A stretch of DNA of 64,000 bases from Sciurus carolinensis (taxonomy: Eukaryota > Chordata > Mammalia > Rodentia > Sciuridae), in contig NC_062219.1 in assembly GCF_902686445.1 (NCBI RefSeq), positions 39,893,056-39,957,055 on the forward strand, in the 5' to 3' direction. Every line of letters begins with the position of its first letter. The first letter of the stretch is position 1. Shown here in pieces: positions 43,519 to 55,110 of the stretch. Both the position numbers and the translations under genes were made by a program. Below the pieces are notes generated by a model. It was not told the DNA's origin. It saw only the letters and a list, made by a program, of their open reading frames with translations, and made no database searches.

Positions 43519-43947
43519 CCCAGTCACTTAGGCAGGATGGAGAGGGAGGCTTCAAAAAGAACTGGAGAGCAAAAGATTTTCTTATAAAAAAAGAAATGGA
43601 GGAATGTAATGTATAAAGCTGCTCCCCCGCCCATCAGGTACAGCCATTTTGTCCGCCTCCCAATCACTTGTCAATCTGTGAACATCCTAGCTAGCTATTG
43701 GTTCATCAGTCAGCTTACAAGTATCCTTTTCTGATATTGGTCCCCTTCAGAATTCAACTGTTTTACTGTAGCTTCCCTGCCATCTTTTTCCATTCTTCTG
43801 TCTGTCCTACTCACTTTTCTTTATCCTCCTGACTTTCCACTCTCTCTAGCGCGTGCCCTTTCTTTTCTTTTCTATTTTCCTCTCATTTTCTCTCTTACCT
43901 CGCAGGGAGACACTGGAATTGCTTAATAAATTTCCTTATGTGAAAAA
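43519..43947 (+). mobile_element. Polyadenylated LTR-like retrocopy inside B1-dID
   Basis: The insert lies between two copies of an A-run plus GGGTTGGG-type sequence (43504-43518 and about 43948-43966; the right copy has extra G). It ends with AATAAA (43925-43930), 12 bp and a run of A, as expected for a reverse-transcribed polyadenylated RNA. Inside, a purine-rich tract AAAAAAAGAAATGGAGGAAT (43587-43606) precedes a segment with 'cagccattttgtccgcctcccaatcac' and two ATTGGT boxes. A pyrimidine-rich stretch then runs to 'ctcgcagggagacactgg'. That order resembles the polypurine tract, U3 and R of a gammaretrovirus-like ERV LTR. No viral open frame is present. An unrelated gene 3' end is the alternative. 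Confidence 0.45.
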
Positions 43948-43954
43948 AAAAAAA

Positions 43955-44038
43955 GGGGGGTTGGGGATGTGGGGATGTGGCTCAGTGGTAAAGTACCCCT
44001 GGATTCAATCCCTGGTAGCAAAAAAAAAAAAAAAAAAA
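43955..44038 (+). repeat. B1-dID SINE, right (ID-like) monomer
   Basis: GGGGGGTTGGGGATGTGGGG, then 'atgtggctcagtggtaaagtacccctggattcaatccctggtagc' and a run of about 19 A. This is the right half and tail of the SINE that starts at 43366. 'ggggatgt' is duplicated once. Confidence 0.9.
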
Positions 44039-44235
44039 TGCTATTACCTTTGAAATGGGATTTGAAAATTTAATATCAGAATAGATATAAGGAATTATTC
44101 ATAAGAGGAAATGACTAATTAAGTTATATTTGGCTAAAAATGCCTATTAGGCCTAACTCAAATATAACTGTTTTTCACTACTAATACTTCAGTTTTTATT
44201 CTTTGGATAGTGTACTGTTAATAAACACATTACAG

Positions 44236-44402
44236 ATTCATAGAACTAAAGAAGTGAAAGTGACCCTAGGAGGTAATCTGGTTTAATTTTCTCATTTTAT
44301 GGATATAAAAGCTAAGACTCAAGGAGATTAAGTGACTTCCCCTAGGTCACTTAGCTTATTAAGGGCACAACTAAGTCTGAAGTTTTCATATTTCTTGGCC
44401 TT
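44236..44402 (+). repeat. MIR-type SINE
   Basis: 'agaactaaagaagtgaaagtgaccctaggaggtaatctggtttaattttctcattttatggatataaaagctaagactcaaggagattaagtgacttcccctaggtcacttagcttattaagggc' matches MIR/MIRb with the conserved core. Confidence 0.85.
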
Positions 44403-44409
44403 GAAAATG

Positions 44410-44880
44410 TTCTTTGTGTGATTATAAAAGTAATAAATAATCACTGTATAAAATCAAGGACAAACTAAAGTTAGTAAAAATAAATTAAAATCATGCATAA
44501 TTCTGTAATACAGATAAGCATTCCCGATAATTTCCTACTGTATGTAGATACAGATAAATTTTTCCACCAAAACTGGTATCTATTCCATGGATAGTTTGCT
44601 ATCCTTTTTAATTCAAGATTAATATGTCAGACTCATCTAGTCTACATTTTAAATAAATAGGTAATATTTGGTGTTGACAAGATCCAAAAAGTATAAATAT
44701 CTTTGGTCAATGGTGAAAGTGAAGACAGGTGTTTGTACTTCTTTATAAACTAGTCTTTTCCTTTTTCTTTATCAAATTTCTCTATTTTTGATCATTTCAT
44801 TCTTTCTTGGTGATTTACAAATGTTCCTTACATATCAAGGACACTAATTCTCTTTTCTTACACTTTCGTTAGCAGAGAAT
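44410..44880. other. Unannotated DNA, possible old repeat
   Basis: 'aagtaataaataatcactgtataaaatcaagg...tcctactgtatgtagatacag' has the feel of an old interspersed repeat, but I cannot name it. No gene. Confidence 0.35.
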
Positions 44881-44889
44881 CACCATCGC

Positions 44890-45005
44890 TTTATTATGGG
44901 TTAAGTAACTTGTCCAGTATTACACAACTGTAAGAGACACACCTTATTTAAAAGCAGGCAGTTGTTCCAAAATCTGGCTTTTTCTTATTACATCATACAA
45001 CATTT
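44890..45005 (+). repeat. MIR SINE fragment
   Basis: 'ttattatgggttaagtaacttgtccagtattacacaactgtaagagacacacc...aaaagcaggcagttgttcc' is the core and right part of MIR. Confidence 0.65.
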
Positions 45006-45009
45006 CTGT

Positions 45010-47640
45010 AAAACCAAGATCTTTAAATGGTTGCTAGACAAATTGTTAGTTGAAAGTTTTAGAGTTTGTCCAAAAAACTATTCTGACAAGAGATAACTAT
45101 GAATCAGTATCTTATACCCTGTACTTTTCATTTTGATACTCTTTGATTCCTGGCACTGGAAACATCCCCCGGTGTTCAGTCTTGCTACTGGTATTCAGTT
45201 GTTGATTTCAGGTCTTTCTTTTTCATTTAAGTCAAAGGGTGTGTTAATATTAATTAAAAATTTAATAACATATTTATTATTATTATTGTTATTTTTGATA
45301 ATTAGGCATTCATCTAGAAAAAGAATATTTACCTGGGTTGTGAACATCCTTGTTTATCAAATATTTGTTTCATCTTTGAAACACAATATGTCAAGCTAAA
45401 GAATACTCAGAAACATAAATGACAAATAAGAGTACCACTGATATCCTTTTGGACATATGAATGTTTTCTAAAATTTCATATTATCTACATAAAATTGATA
45501 TTTAGATACAAATCTCAGTGAATGATTTTAAAAATTATATTTAAAGAAAGGACTGTAAAATAACTTGAACATTTGTAATATTTTCTAATTTTATTTCATT
45601 ATTCTTTTTGTTTAGAAAGTAAAGACATTTAAAAACTATTACAGATTCATATTTCAAAATAGAATAATATTGCAGGAATATTGGTATACCTACCAAATTT
45701 CCACTAATGGTGAATATCCTAAATATTAAATTCATCCTTAGATGAAATTTAAGTCTCAACGATCCTGTCATGTTAGATGGTAAAATATGGATGGACATTA
45801 AAATCCCACCAGGTGATGAACAAATTAAATGCCTCTAAGTATTTGTACATCTACTCTGATATATTCATTCTTAAGCCTTTTTGTAAAGTCATCTTTAACT
45901 TTCTTTAATTTTAAATATGTGAGAATATTTGCATATTCTGTCATTCACTTTCTCTTTTTGATCTAGTTTGGATTAAATTCCTTCCTTTGGGAACTGACCA
46001 TATCTTTTTGCAGTAATTGAACATTTTTACAGTATCCTGCATTAGACTGATTTATCTTCTCCAATATAGTATTAGGGTGTCTGAAGAAAATTAAATGGGA
46101 AAAAATCAGAAAAGGGTCTGAAGATCTCCCGGCAATTTGAAAGTGGCTGGCATTCAACCCAGGCATTTTATGGGCTGATGGAATCTTTGTTAATTGTGTG
46201 AGACATTTGCCCTTTACTGGAAAATGCAGTTACCATGAAGCCAAAGATGACATCTTGCTTGTCTGAACTTTACCATCCTAAGGACATTTCTTGGAAAACA
46301 TTTTAGTTTTATGCTTCTAAATGGACAGCATGTATCTCTTCAGTGCTGATAGAAAAGTGCTGATAGAAAGATGTGTTGGAAAATGTAGCTGCTAAATTCT
46401 GTGTATTCCACAGTCATGACCCTTGATAACTTAGTAGGAGGGATATTCATCATCATTTAATCAATGGATGGGGTCCTCACATGACCCCAAATGCACTAAA
46501 TAGATGTGATGTTGCTTGCTTTCAAAGGTATTGGGAATTAGTTTTTAAATTATAAGCTTTCTGGAAATGTTTGATGGTCATTACATTGCAGATAAAAGTA
46601 AGATCTCTCCTGACCCCCAATGTTTAAGAGAAAATAGAAAAAATAAATAGATGCAGACATACTGATTTTTATTTTTAACTGAGTAGCAGAGGATATTTGA
46701 GAAGTCACAAGTTCAATCAAAGTCATTTGGATGAAATACGAAGAAGCCATTGCTGAAATGCAAGTAACCGGAAAAGTTATATAATCAGTCACAAGTGAGT
46801 CAGATGGTCTTATTATAAAACAAGCACCAGCCTGCTCCACCTCCCACAAATACAAATCAAAGATCATAAGACAAGAATTTGTCTATTATTCTCCAGTACA
46901 TAAGTCAGGTTGTTATGTGTGCTGTGGAATAAAATATGTTATTCTGATCTACCCCTAGAGTAGTAAAGGACATATAAGGCTACTCTATCTTAATGTTATC
47001 AACCATTAATCAAAATTACTATTAAGCTGATTTCCAAACCTACCCCATCCCCAAAAAACAGAGACCGGGAAAAATAATGAACCAAAATTATTCTTATTAT
47101 ACCTTGCTTTTTAATGTAGATTTTTCTAGGATTGAAAACATGATGATCACAATTATTTTGTCTTCTGGTAAGTTTTCATTTGATTTATTAGGAATGAAGA
47201 AGCTGGTTATTACTAACTTTTATAAATGAATAAATTACCATTTATTCTATATCAAGGTTATCTGGCTTTGGTCCATACCAATGAATTTAGTGAATCTCCT
47301 GTCCTGATTTCCTCTGGCAAACTTGAATACCTGAGAACCTGAAAACCTGAGCAGGGAAGGGTATACTGTGAAGATGGCCAGTATCTCCTTTGGGAGTTGA
47401 GAGCAATGGATTAACAATACCTCTAATCTAACTTTGTTAATTCCAACAATGCCTCTATGGTTCATGAAATTCATAGGAGGAAAACAGGAAAGAAAGTAGA
47501 AACAGCAGTCTGAACCTTTGCATATGCACCAACTTTAATGATAGAATAGAAGAAAAGTCTGGAATTGTAACCTATCACACGTCTTATTCCAAAATCTTCA
47601 ATAATTCACTGTCAATATTCAAAGCACATTGAAAGCTAAC
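45010..47640. other. Unannotated AT-rich DNA, no gene seen
   Basis: No gene or confident repeat. Small tandem copies of 'agtgctgatagaa' occur near 46338-46366. Frames of 67-105 codons on both strands have no motif. Confidence 0.4.
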
Positions 47641-47649
47641 TACATTCTA

Positions 47650-47845
47650 ACCTTTCTTTGTGTAGTGGCTTATCGAATCTCACAAGATCTTCTGAGGTAG
47701 ACATCATCTACCCTTACAGTGCAGGACATTGATTTATAGAGCCATTAGGTAACTTGCCGAGGTCACACAGCTAGTGAGGGGCAGAATGGTGTTGTCCCAG
47801 GGTATCTGACACCAGAGTCTGCACTTTCAACCACTATGTCTCTGT
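47650..47845 (+). repeat. MIR SINE
   Basis: 'ttatcgaatctcacaagatcttctgaggtagacatcatctacccttacagtgcagg', 'gccattaggtaacttgccgaggtcacacagctagtgaggggcagaatgg' and 'gacaccagagtctgcactttcaaccactatg' follow MIR end to end. Confidence 0.92.
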
Positions 47846-47857
47846 GATGCCATAGTG

Positions 47858-47965
47858 TCCATTTATTGGTTGCCTGCAATGTACCAGATATAAAGTCAGA
47901 TACTGAGCAGAAAACCACAAATAAGACTGAAAAGATCACTGTCCTTGTGGGTCTCAGGTCAATAT
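47858..47965 (-). mobile_element. L2 3' end, inverted
   Basis: 'catttattggttgcctgcaatgtaccagatataaagtcagatactgagcagaaaaccacaaataagactgaaaagatcactgtccttgtgggtctcagg' is the complement of the L2 terminus. Confidence 0.8.
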
Positions 47966-48121
47966 TTCTGAATTCTGAAGGGATTTTATTTGAGTGAATT
48001 ATAATTTTAAAGTTTTGGTCATGTTATATTATAAAATAGTCATTATTTTTTATGATATTTTATTTGGATGAAAAGAGTATTTTACTTTTTATCTTTAAAC
48101 ATGTCTAATATGTGCATTAAT

Positions 48122-48828
48122 TTTTTATTAGTGCTTTATAGTTACACATAATCAGAGTAGCATGGAAAATAATTTGCTCTATTTCGGTCCTCAGTATTTT
48201 CCCCTTTCCCTCTTCTCTTCCCCTCTCTGTTCCCCTTTCTCTACTGGTCTTCCTTCTATTTATCTTCTATTTTTAGTGAGTGCCTTATTGATATATATAA
48301 CCGTGAAATTCACTGTGGTATATTCATATATGTACGTAGCATACTTTGGGCCATTCTATTTCATCTTTCTTCCCTTTTCTTGTCCCACCTGCCTCCTCCT
48401 CTATCCCTTCCTCTACTTCACTAATCTCCCTCCTATTTTCATGGAATTCTGCCTGCCTTTTCACCCTTGTTTTGGTCCAGCTTCTACATATGAAAGAAGA
48501 ATTAGACTTGATTTTCTGAGTCTGGCTTATTTTACTTAGCATGATGTGCTCCAGTTCCATCCATTTATCAGCAAATGCCATAATTTCATTTTTCTTTATG
48601 TCTGAATAAATATATATGCTACATTTTCTTTATTCATTTATCTACTCATGGGCAGCTGGATTGGTTCCATAACTTGGCTATTATGTGTGGCACAGCTCTA
48701 AACATTGATATGACTGTTTCACTGTAGTATGCTAATTTTATTTGTTTTGAATAAATACAGAGGTGTGGGATAGATGGATCATATGGTAGTTTCATTTCTA
48801 ATTTTTTGAGGAACTTCCATACTGATTT
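48122..48828 (-). mobile_element. 5'-truncated L1 3' end, inverted
   Basis: The plus strand shows a T-rich start, then 'tagttacacataatcagagtagcatgg', a pyrimidine-rich segment (48185-48260, 48365-48430), 'gactcttgattttctgagtctggcttattttacttagcatgatgtgctccagttccatccatttatcagcaaatgccataatttc', 'tgggcagctggattggttccataacttggctattatg' and 'atggatcatatggtagtttcatttctaattttttgaggaacttccatactgattt'. This is the complement of L1 ORF2 end plus UTR. Its UTR differs from the other L1 groups in the window. The plus-strand 125-codon frame at 48162-48539 is antisense L1 and not a gene. Confidence 0.92.
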
Positions 48829-49014
48829 TCAGGAAATAGAATTCCAGGGCACACACAGACCCAGGGTTGGGATGGCGTCCAAGGTGAGGATGTGAGGGCA
48901 GGGAGTGAAAAGGTGCTCACCATGGATCTGCAATGTCACTTGCTAGGGAGTGGATATTTCCTGAGGCCATGGCATTTTACAGGGGTCAGGGTTAAGGCAA
49001 TATATATCAATTAG

Positions 49015-49450
49015 TCAGGATTCTTCAGAAAAAAAAATAACCAATATTTATTATGGGAATTGGTTCACACAATTATGGAGGTCAAGAAGTCCTATCATGT
49101 GCTTGCTATCTGCAAGTTGGAGAACCAGGAAAGGAAGTGATGTCATTCATTCTGAGCCTGAGACCTCAATGTCTGGGCTGAGAGGCAGCAGGGCTGCTGG
49201 TTTGAGTCCCAAGGCTGGAATGCCTGAAAACCAGGAGTTCTGAAGAAGAAGATGGATGTCTGACTCCAGAAGAGAGAATTTGCTCTTTCTGTCTTTTTGT
49301 TCTATTTGGATCTCTAAAGGATTGACTAATGCTTGCCCTCACCAATAAGGTCTACTTTACTGATTCTGATGCTAATTTCCAGAAACACCCCTATAGACAC
49401 ATCCCCAAATGTTTTTATTAGCTATCTGGAAATTCCTTAATTTGATGAAA
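49015..49450 (-). mobile_element. Old LTR-type repeat, inverted
   Basis: 'ttagtcaggattcttcagaaaaaaaaataaccaatatttattatgggaattggttcacacaattatggaggtcaagaagtcc', 'tttgagtcccaaggctggaatgcc' and 'aaggtctactttactgattctgatgctaatttccagaaacacccctatagacacatcc' match a frequent mammalian LTR-type repeat read from its 3' end. Family name uncertain. Confidence 0.65.
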
Positions 49451-49499
49451 CCAAAACATAAAATAAATCTTCACAGTACCTGGAATTACATGAAAAAAT

Positions 49500-50290
49500 C
49501 ACAATGGGACACTAGTGATCCAGAGAAGGTATTGCTGCATTTTACTATGATTTGGGGCATGAGAGCTGAGGATTGATAAGGGCAACATCCCAATCTTGAC
49601 AATGATCCATTTAGAATATGGACACTCCATTCTTTTATTGTTGGCTTGCTGGATTACATAGGAGAATGGCTCTCCCTAGGTGTCTACTTTTCACTGATAA
49701 AGTTCAACCAGTAGCATTTTCTCATAAATACACTCAACTTGCTTTATTACAAAGTGTTCATATTTATAATTTGTATTCTAAGGAGGATCAAAGTGGCTTA
49801 CATGTTAAAACACATATGAATTAAGACAATAAAAAAGAACAAAAGGCAAATAAAGAGACTAAGTGATGATGGATTATTAAAATTAATTATAAAACAGTTT
49901 GTCTTCACAAATTGCAATATGTGGGCACAACACAGAATCATCACAATAAATAATAATAGCTGCCTTCAGCTGTTTTTGCCTGAGGTTCAGGGGAAGTTCA
50001 GCTCCTCATTTTCTATTCTCACCTGACTTTGTGTTTCTAGTCAGAGATAAACACCCACTGTGTTTCTTTCTGAGGGGTTTCATATTTCGATAGTGGATTA
50101 GCCAGAGCCTTATAGTATTTTATTCACATTGGTATTATTTCCAGAATTCATCTCCAATACATATAAATCCTGTAAAATCAAGGAACAATTTCTACTAGGT
50201 TTCTATAGTCATTTTAAATGAATATTAATTGAAAAAAATGAAATATTTTCTTTTAATATTGCTGTTCAATTTCATCATTATTAGTAATAT
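49500..50290. other. Unannotated DNA, no gene seen
   Basis: No gene or repeat recognised; AT-rich. The 68-codon frame at 49618-49824 has no motif. Confidence 0.4.
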
Positions 50291-50299
50291 CTAAATACT

Positions 50300-51265
50300 G
50301 ATGAATCTCAAATTTCTATCTCCAGTGCTGGTCTCCCCAAGCTCAGATTAACATTCACCTGCCTGGCTCAGCATCTCTACTTGGCTGCATAGTAGATATC
50401 CATCTTAATATGCTCAACACAGAATTATTAATATCTTGCAACTCTACTCCTTCACATTGTCCCATCTTCATAAGTAGCACCACTATTCAAATATTGTGTA
50501 TTTAGGAATTATCCTTGATTTCCTATCCTTATGTGCAAATTTTGTGTAGATCCCTAAGTGTATACAGAATATGAACTTTTTTCACCATTTTCTCTGTTCT
50601 ATATCTTGATGTAACATATCATTTTCTTTTTCTTTTTCTCAGCCATATTATTGTAACAGCTTCCAAACTGGTCTCTATGGAATTCCACTCCTGATTTCCT
50701 ACAATTAATTCTTTGCACAGTGTTTCAAAATTCTTTAAAAAAACCTCTTCCTATTGTATAATTATATCAAATCCAATCTCCATTGTCCTACTTGATTTGG
50801 ATTCTGGACTGAATTTATCCTTTGCTTTTTCTTTTCTCACTCAGTGTTATTAACAGACACTGGCTATCCTGTACTTTCTGAGAATGGCAGACTCATTGTC
50901 ATCTCAGGACTTTGCACTTCTTACTCTCTTTGCTTGGAATTTTCTGTCCATCAGTGTCAGTAGGGATCACTTCACTTAGATCCCAGAACAAATACTATCT
51001 CATTACAGATGTCATCCCTGCTCCTCCAGATCTAATGAACCCCTCCCACTGTGTTCCTTCTGTTTCTGTACTTTACCCTATTTTTCTTCATAGCAGCTTT
51101 CACTATCAAATATTGTATTATACATATGCTTATTTTTTATTTCATTGGAATGTGAACCCCCATGAGGGCGTTTGCTTTGTCTTGTTCTCTGATGTGTATG
51201 CTTTTCAGACTTTAAACAATCATTGGTACTCAATATTGGTTTTCAGGAAGTATTTGTTGAAGTAT
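50300..51265 (+). mobile_element. L2 (LINE-2) 3' region
   Basis: Ordered L2 landmarks: 'gatgaatctcaaatttctatctccag', 'tctctacttggctgcatagtagatatccatcttaatatgctcaac', 'tgttctatatcttgatg...attattgtaacagcttccaaactggtctctatgg', 'ctctttgcttggaattttctgtcc', 'acaaatactatctcattacagatgtcatccctgc', 'catagcagctttcactatc', 'tggaatgtgaacccccatgagggcgtttgctttgtc' and 'ggtactcaatattggttttcaggaagtatttgttgaa'. The terminal part is nearly complete. The 165-codon frame at 50912-51409 is mostly this L2 and not a gene. Confidence 0.92.
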
Positions 51266-51269
51266 AAAC

Positions 51270-52355
51270 ATATTTGTAATTCTCTGGGTGTAGACTTTGT
51301 GGGCTGTGAATTAACCCTATCTTATCTTCTGGCTTCTCACCATTATGCTTCCTTTCCTAGGAAAAGTAAAGGGCAACTGGCCTTGGTTATTTTGGATGGA
51401 AAAGTTTGAGTGAAGACTAGAATGAAAGCAACTGACTTCTGTGTAAGTTGAAACACCAGCCATTAACTCTTTCCAAGTCTTTTTGTCTCAGATTAAACAA
51501 TGTTGGAGAAGTGCTCCCAAGACTACAAGGCATTTATAAGTTTGCTTTGCTCATCATCTCACCGTCTATCCCTTATCTACCTCCCTATGCCAGAACACAC
51601 TGGGAGGGAGTTGCTCAGCATCATGATGACTCTTTGGGAGACCCAACCATCTGATATAAAAGCAGTGGAAATATTTTTGAACCCCGAAGTGTTTTGTATT
51701 TCTGCTGGCCTAGATCATAGGTGTTTATAATAATCATACTTTGATACCACTTATGGGTATGTTTACCACAGTGGCTGAAGATACTGTGAGCTCAATCCAT
51801 CTTCAAGATGTATATGGTGCCTCTTCTTCCCTTTCAAGCTCTTAAACAAAGCACTCAGCCACATGCCTCCACACCCCAACACCTGCATAGGCATGCTCAC
51901 ACAGTGACAACAGCCTGGGTAGTTTTGAACTGGCTCCCACCTTTACCAGTGAAGTCTTTTGATGATCACAGTGTGGAAGGGTTGCTGGTCACAAGCTAAT
52001 AATTTCAGACTCACTTGTGGGCTCCATAAGCTACCATGGTATGTCAATTCCTAGTTGAATGTGGAGGATGCCCATAGACAAATACACAGGAACTAATCCA
52101 AGTCTTTAAACTGTTTATGATTAAATTTTCTTTATTTTGACCTTGACTGCTAGTGCTTCAAAAATCAAAATCTGGAAAGATGAATATAGTTCTTTATAAA
52201 TTATTCATAATTGTGTTTGGTAGTCATCTGCTATATATAAAAGTAGAAATTTAAGAGAATTTATTAAATAAACTTAAAGATGAGTCAGACTTTAAAAGTA
52301 TAGCTTTGAGTTAAAACACATGGGTATCATGGGGGAAATACTCCATTATAATAGA
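51270..52355. other. Unannotated DNA, no gene seen
   Basis: No gene or repeat recognised. Two overlapping frames at 51448-51730 have no motif. Confidence 0.4.
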
Positions 52356-52359
52356 ATTA

Positions 52360-52600
52360 CAATAATTGCTAACATATGCAATACATTGCAGGCTGTATAT
52401 CATTTTCTCATGTAATATATCATTTTAGTCCTTGTAAAAATGTTGTAATATAGACTATGACTTCCATTTTGTATTGAGAAAAGAAAGATCAAAAGAGATT
52501 TAATGAATTTCCCAAAATAACTCTTAGAATCAGGACCCCAACTGAGGTCTCCTGGAAACTACTCTTCATAGATACACCATCTAGGTGAAGAGATGTTGAA
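52360..52600 (+). repeat. MIR SINE, diverged
   Basis: 'gctaacatatgcaatacattgcaggctgtatatcattttctcatg', 'ttgtaatatagactatgacttccattttgtattgagaaaagaaag' and 'ttaatgaatttcccaaaataactcttagaatcaggaccccaactgagg' match MIR order. Confidence 0.65.
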
Positions 52601-52604
52601 TGCA

Positions 52605-53980
52605 TAGTTAAAAATTCAAGCCTCATAATTAAGAACAATATAAAAAATTGCTAAATGATATAGCAATAATTTCCATTGTTTTTTCTCCTTTAGAGAGAGA
52701 AAAAATTCACATTACAAGGCAAAGTTATAATTTTGCTTTGTGGAAAAAAAGGAAAGGAATGCATTTTTAAAAATTATGAATTATTGAGCTACTTCTTAAA
52801 TATTAAAAATTATTTTATTTTAAAAATTATTTGCATTCTTTGTATTATATTTTATTATCTAAAAGAGAGAACTATGTTCATATTATCTTGGTCTATTTAA
52901 TTAGGTTGCTTATGTAACATAACTTTTTAAAATTGAAGACATTTGCTAAACATAGCAAAAATATTTTAAAAATTTGGCTTGCTGTTCAAAACAGTTGGTA
53001 TTCTTATTACTTTAAAATATTTAGGTTTGATGCTAATTGACTCAATGTCAATATGTAGTAGAATATGGATGAACACACACATGGACCCAGGATCACCTTC
53101 TGCAGAATCCACATTCAAGGTTAGACCATATTTGTTTAATATTCATCCTCCCTCATAGACCATCCGAACCTTAAATCTCATTTTATTATATTGTTACTAT
53201 TTCCACTGAAGTATTTATTACCTCATATATATCCATTACCCAGCACTTCCTTTATGTTCATGTGTATTGTTGCTTGTTATGTTATCATAATGCCATTGGG
53301 ATTTGATCTGTGGAATGGTTTAACTCAATTAAATAGGTCTGACAGACTGTGTGAAGTTCTAAGTTCCAAGGATTTATTTTTAACTATGGCACAAAGATGC
53401 ATTATAATCGCTTTCTAGCTAACCTAGATTGGAAGATACTATCTGACCATGAAGCAATCATTGGCTGATGGGTGCGGATAGCTGCAACTGAGAATGGACC
53501 AAGCTGTGAGGCTCAACAATTGGTTTGCTGCTGTTACAAATGTGCGAATATAGGTGAAAATAAGAATGTTTTCCTCAGGAGGGCTCCTCTTACCTGATCT
53601 TCTTTGTACATTTTCACACGGTTCTAACAATTTTAGAATTTTTGAGAAAAGTAGTTGCAAAAGTGTTTTTATACCACTTCTAATGATTCCTACCAAGTTT
53701 AATGATGTGTTTGGCTAACTTCCACCAAGACTGGAAGGTGGCAATTTCTTAGACAACTCAGAAATTAGAAGTGTATGTTATAGAATCCTTTTATCTTTGA
53801 ATGTTTTTAAGTTTGCTTTCTTCAAAGGATTTTGATCTATTTCAGTATTTCACTATACTATCTTGCAAAGTACTTTTAAGCCTAATAGGGTATTACATCG
53901 CTTCACGGTCATTGGAAAAATCATGCTAATTCTGGTCTCCTAGACCTTAGTCAACTAACGGCCACGTCCATCACATCCAT
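52605..53980. other. Unannotated AT-rich DNA, no gene seen
   Basis: No gene or repeat family recognised. 52700-52990 is very AT-rich. Confidence 0.4.
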
Positions 53981-53984
53981 GCTG

Positions 53985-54235
53985 TGCACTTTCTGTTCTT
54001 TGGGAGTTCATGAGGTCCTCTCTAGTCATTCTCACCTCATTCTGCCCCCTTCAATGGACCCCTGTAATTTTCTCTAACAAGCATTTGGCATGCAATTATA
54101 TCTGACCTTTCAGGGTTATTTAGCTGCTTCATATCTGGATTATGCTCCTCAAGATCACGGGTCCTTCTATTTTTCACATACCCACCCATGTCATCCCTGA
54201 GTATAATGCATAGTAGTTGCTCAGCTACCTCCTGT
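53985..54235 (+). mobile_element. L2 3' end fragment
   Basis: 'cttcatatctggattatgctcctcaagatcacgggtccttctatttttcacatacccacccatgtcatccctgagtataatgcatagtagttgctcagc' resembles an L2 or L2-related terminus ('...gggaccatgtcttctatttc...agcacatagtaggtgctcag'). Confidence 0.5.
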
Positions 54236-54539
54236 TGTGTAAATTAAATTAAAGTGTTCACTTCTCTTTGTGTCTAAGATAGTCAAGTAACAATGGAAAA
54301 GAAAATAAGAATCTTATTCTTCTAAATAGAATGAGCTTATAATGTGGAAAAGAAACCTGCCAGAATAACATCAAGAGGGACGGAATTTTTGAAATGTTGG
54401 AATTTGGCTAAAGGAAAGGTAATCTGGGAGACCTGTATCAGCAACTCTCTTTATGATCTTGAGCAACTTTATCTGTATGTTCAACTCTGTTTTTTCCTCC
54501 AAAAAATCCAGAGGTTGGTTTAGACCCCCTTAAATTTTA

Positions 54540-54720
54540 CCTATTAGGTTTTACCTAATATTTTAATGGTAATATTTTAATAAAAGTATCATATTGAGTA
54601 TTTCTTCTATGCTGACAACTGTGGTTGATACTTTCATAGATATTATCTTAAGATCAACAAAACTCAGAAGAAAGATAATAAAGTTTAAAACCACATGGAA
54701 TTACTCAGGTAACCTCAGTT
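54540..54720 (+). repeat. MIR SINE, diverged
   Basis: 'tattgagtatttcttctatgctgacaactgtggttgatactttcatagatattatctta...gtttaaaaccacatggaattactcagg' follows the MIR left part and core. Low similarity. Confidence 0.45.
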
Positions 54721-54899
54721 TTTGACCCAGGGAAGCTTGTGTGGAAATGTTTAGGAAATAGTTAAAGAATAATACCCCAGATGGCAGGGCAGACAGGGGG
54801 GCTGTGAAATAGCAAGACAGGAAGCATTGTTCAGTCAATGACTTCTTGCACAGTTGGCTGTACTTAGCTTGGAAACTGTTCTATTCCTGCCAAAAGCCA

Positions 54900-55110
54900 T
54901 AATAACACTCGAATCCTTCCATTCACCCTTGCAGGCAGGGCTGGCATCATGTCTATACAATATGCAATTGTGCAGGACCTCATGGTCTGAAGTACCCACG
55001 CTTGACTTAATGTGACACTGTTGTTGTTTTGAAAATCTTAAGAATTTTTTTAACAAGGACCTCTGTATTTGCATTTGGCACTGGACTCTGCAAATTAGGT
55101 AACTGGTTTC
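54900..55110 (+). repeat. Ancient interspersed repeat, class unresolved
   Basis: 'caatatgcaattgtgcaggacctcatggtctgaagtacccacgcttgacttaatgtgacactgttgttgttttgaaaatcttaagaatttttttaacaaggacctctgtatttgcatttggcactggactctgcaaattaggtaactgg' follows a mammalian repeat often seen as '...ttaataattttttaacaagggaccccgcattttcattttgcactgggcccc'. I cannot name the family. The open frame at 55029-55331 begins in it and is not supported. Confidence 0.45.

Noticed and set aside
48162..48539. 125-codon hydrophobic frame resembling a membrane protein
   Set aside because: It is antisense to an L1 UTR with long pyrimidine tracts, which translate into Leu/Pro/Ser/Phe.
50912..51409. 165-codon plus-strand frame
   Set aside because: The sequence follows the L2 3' region for most of its length, so it is an L2 remnant.
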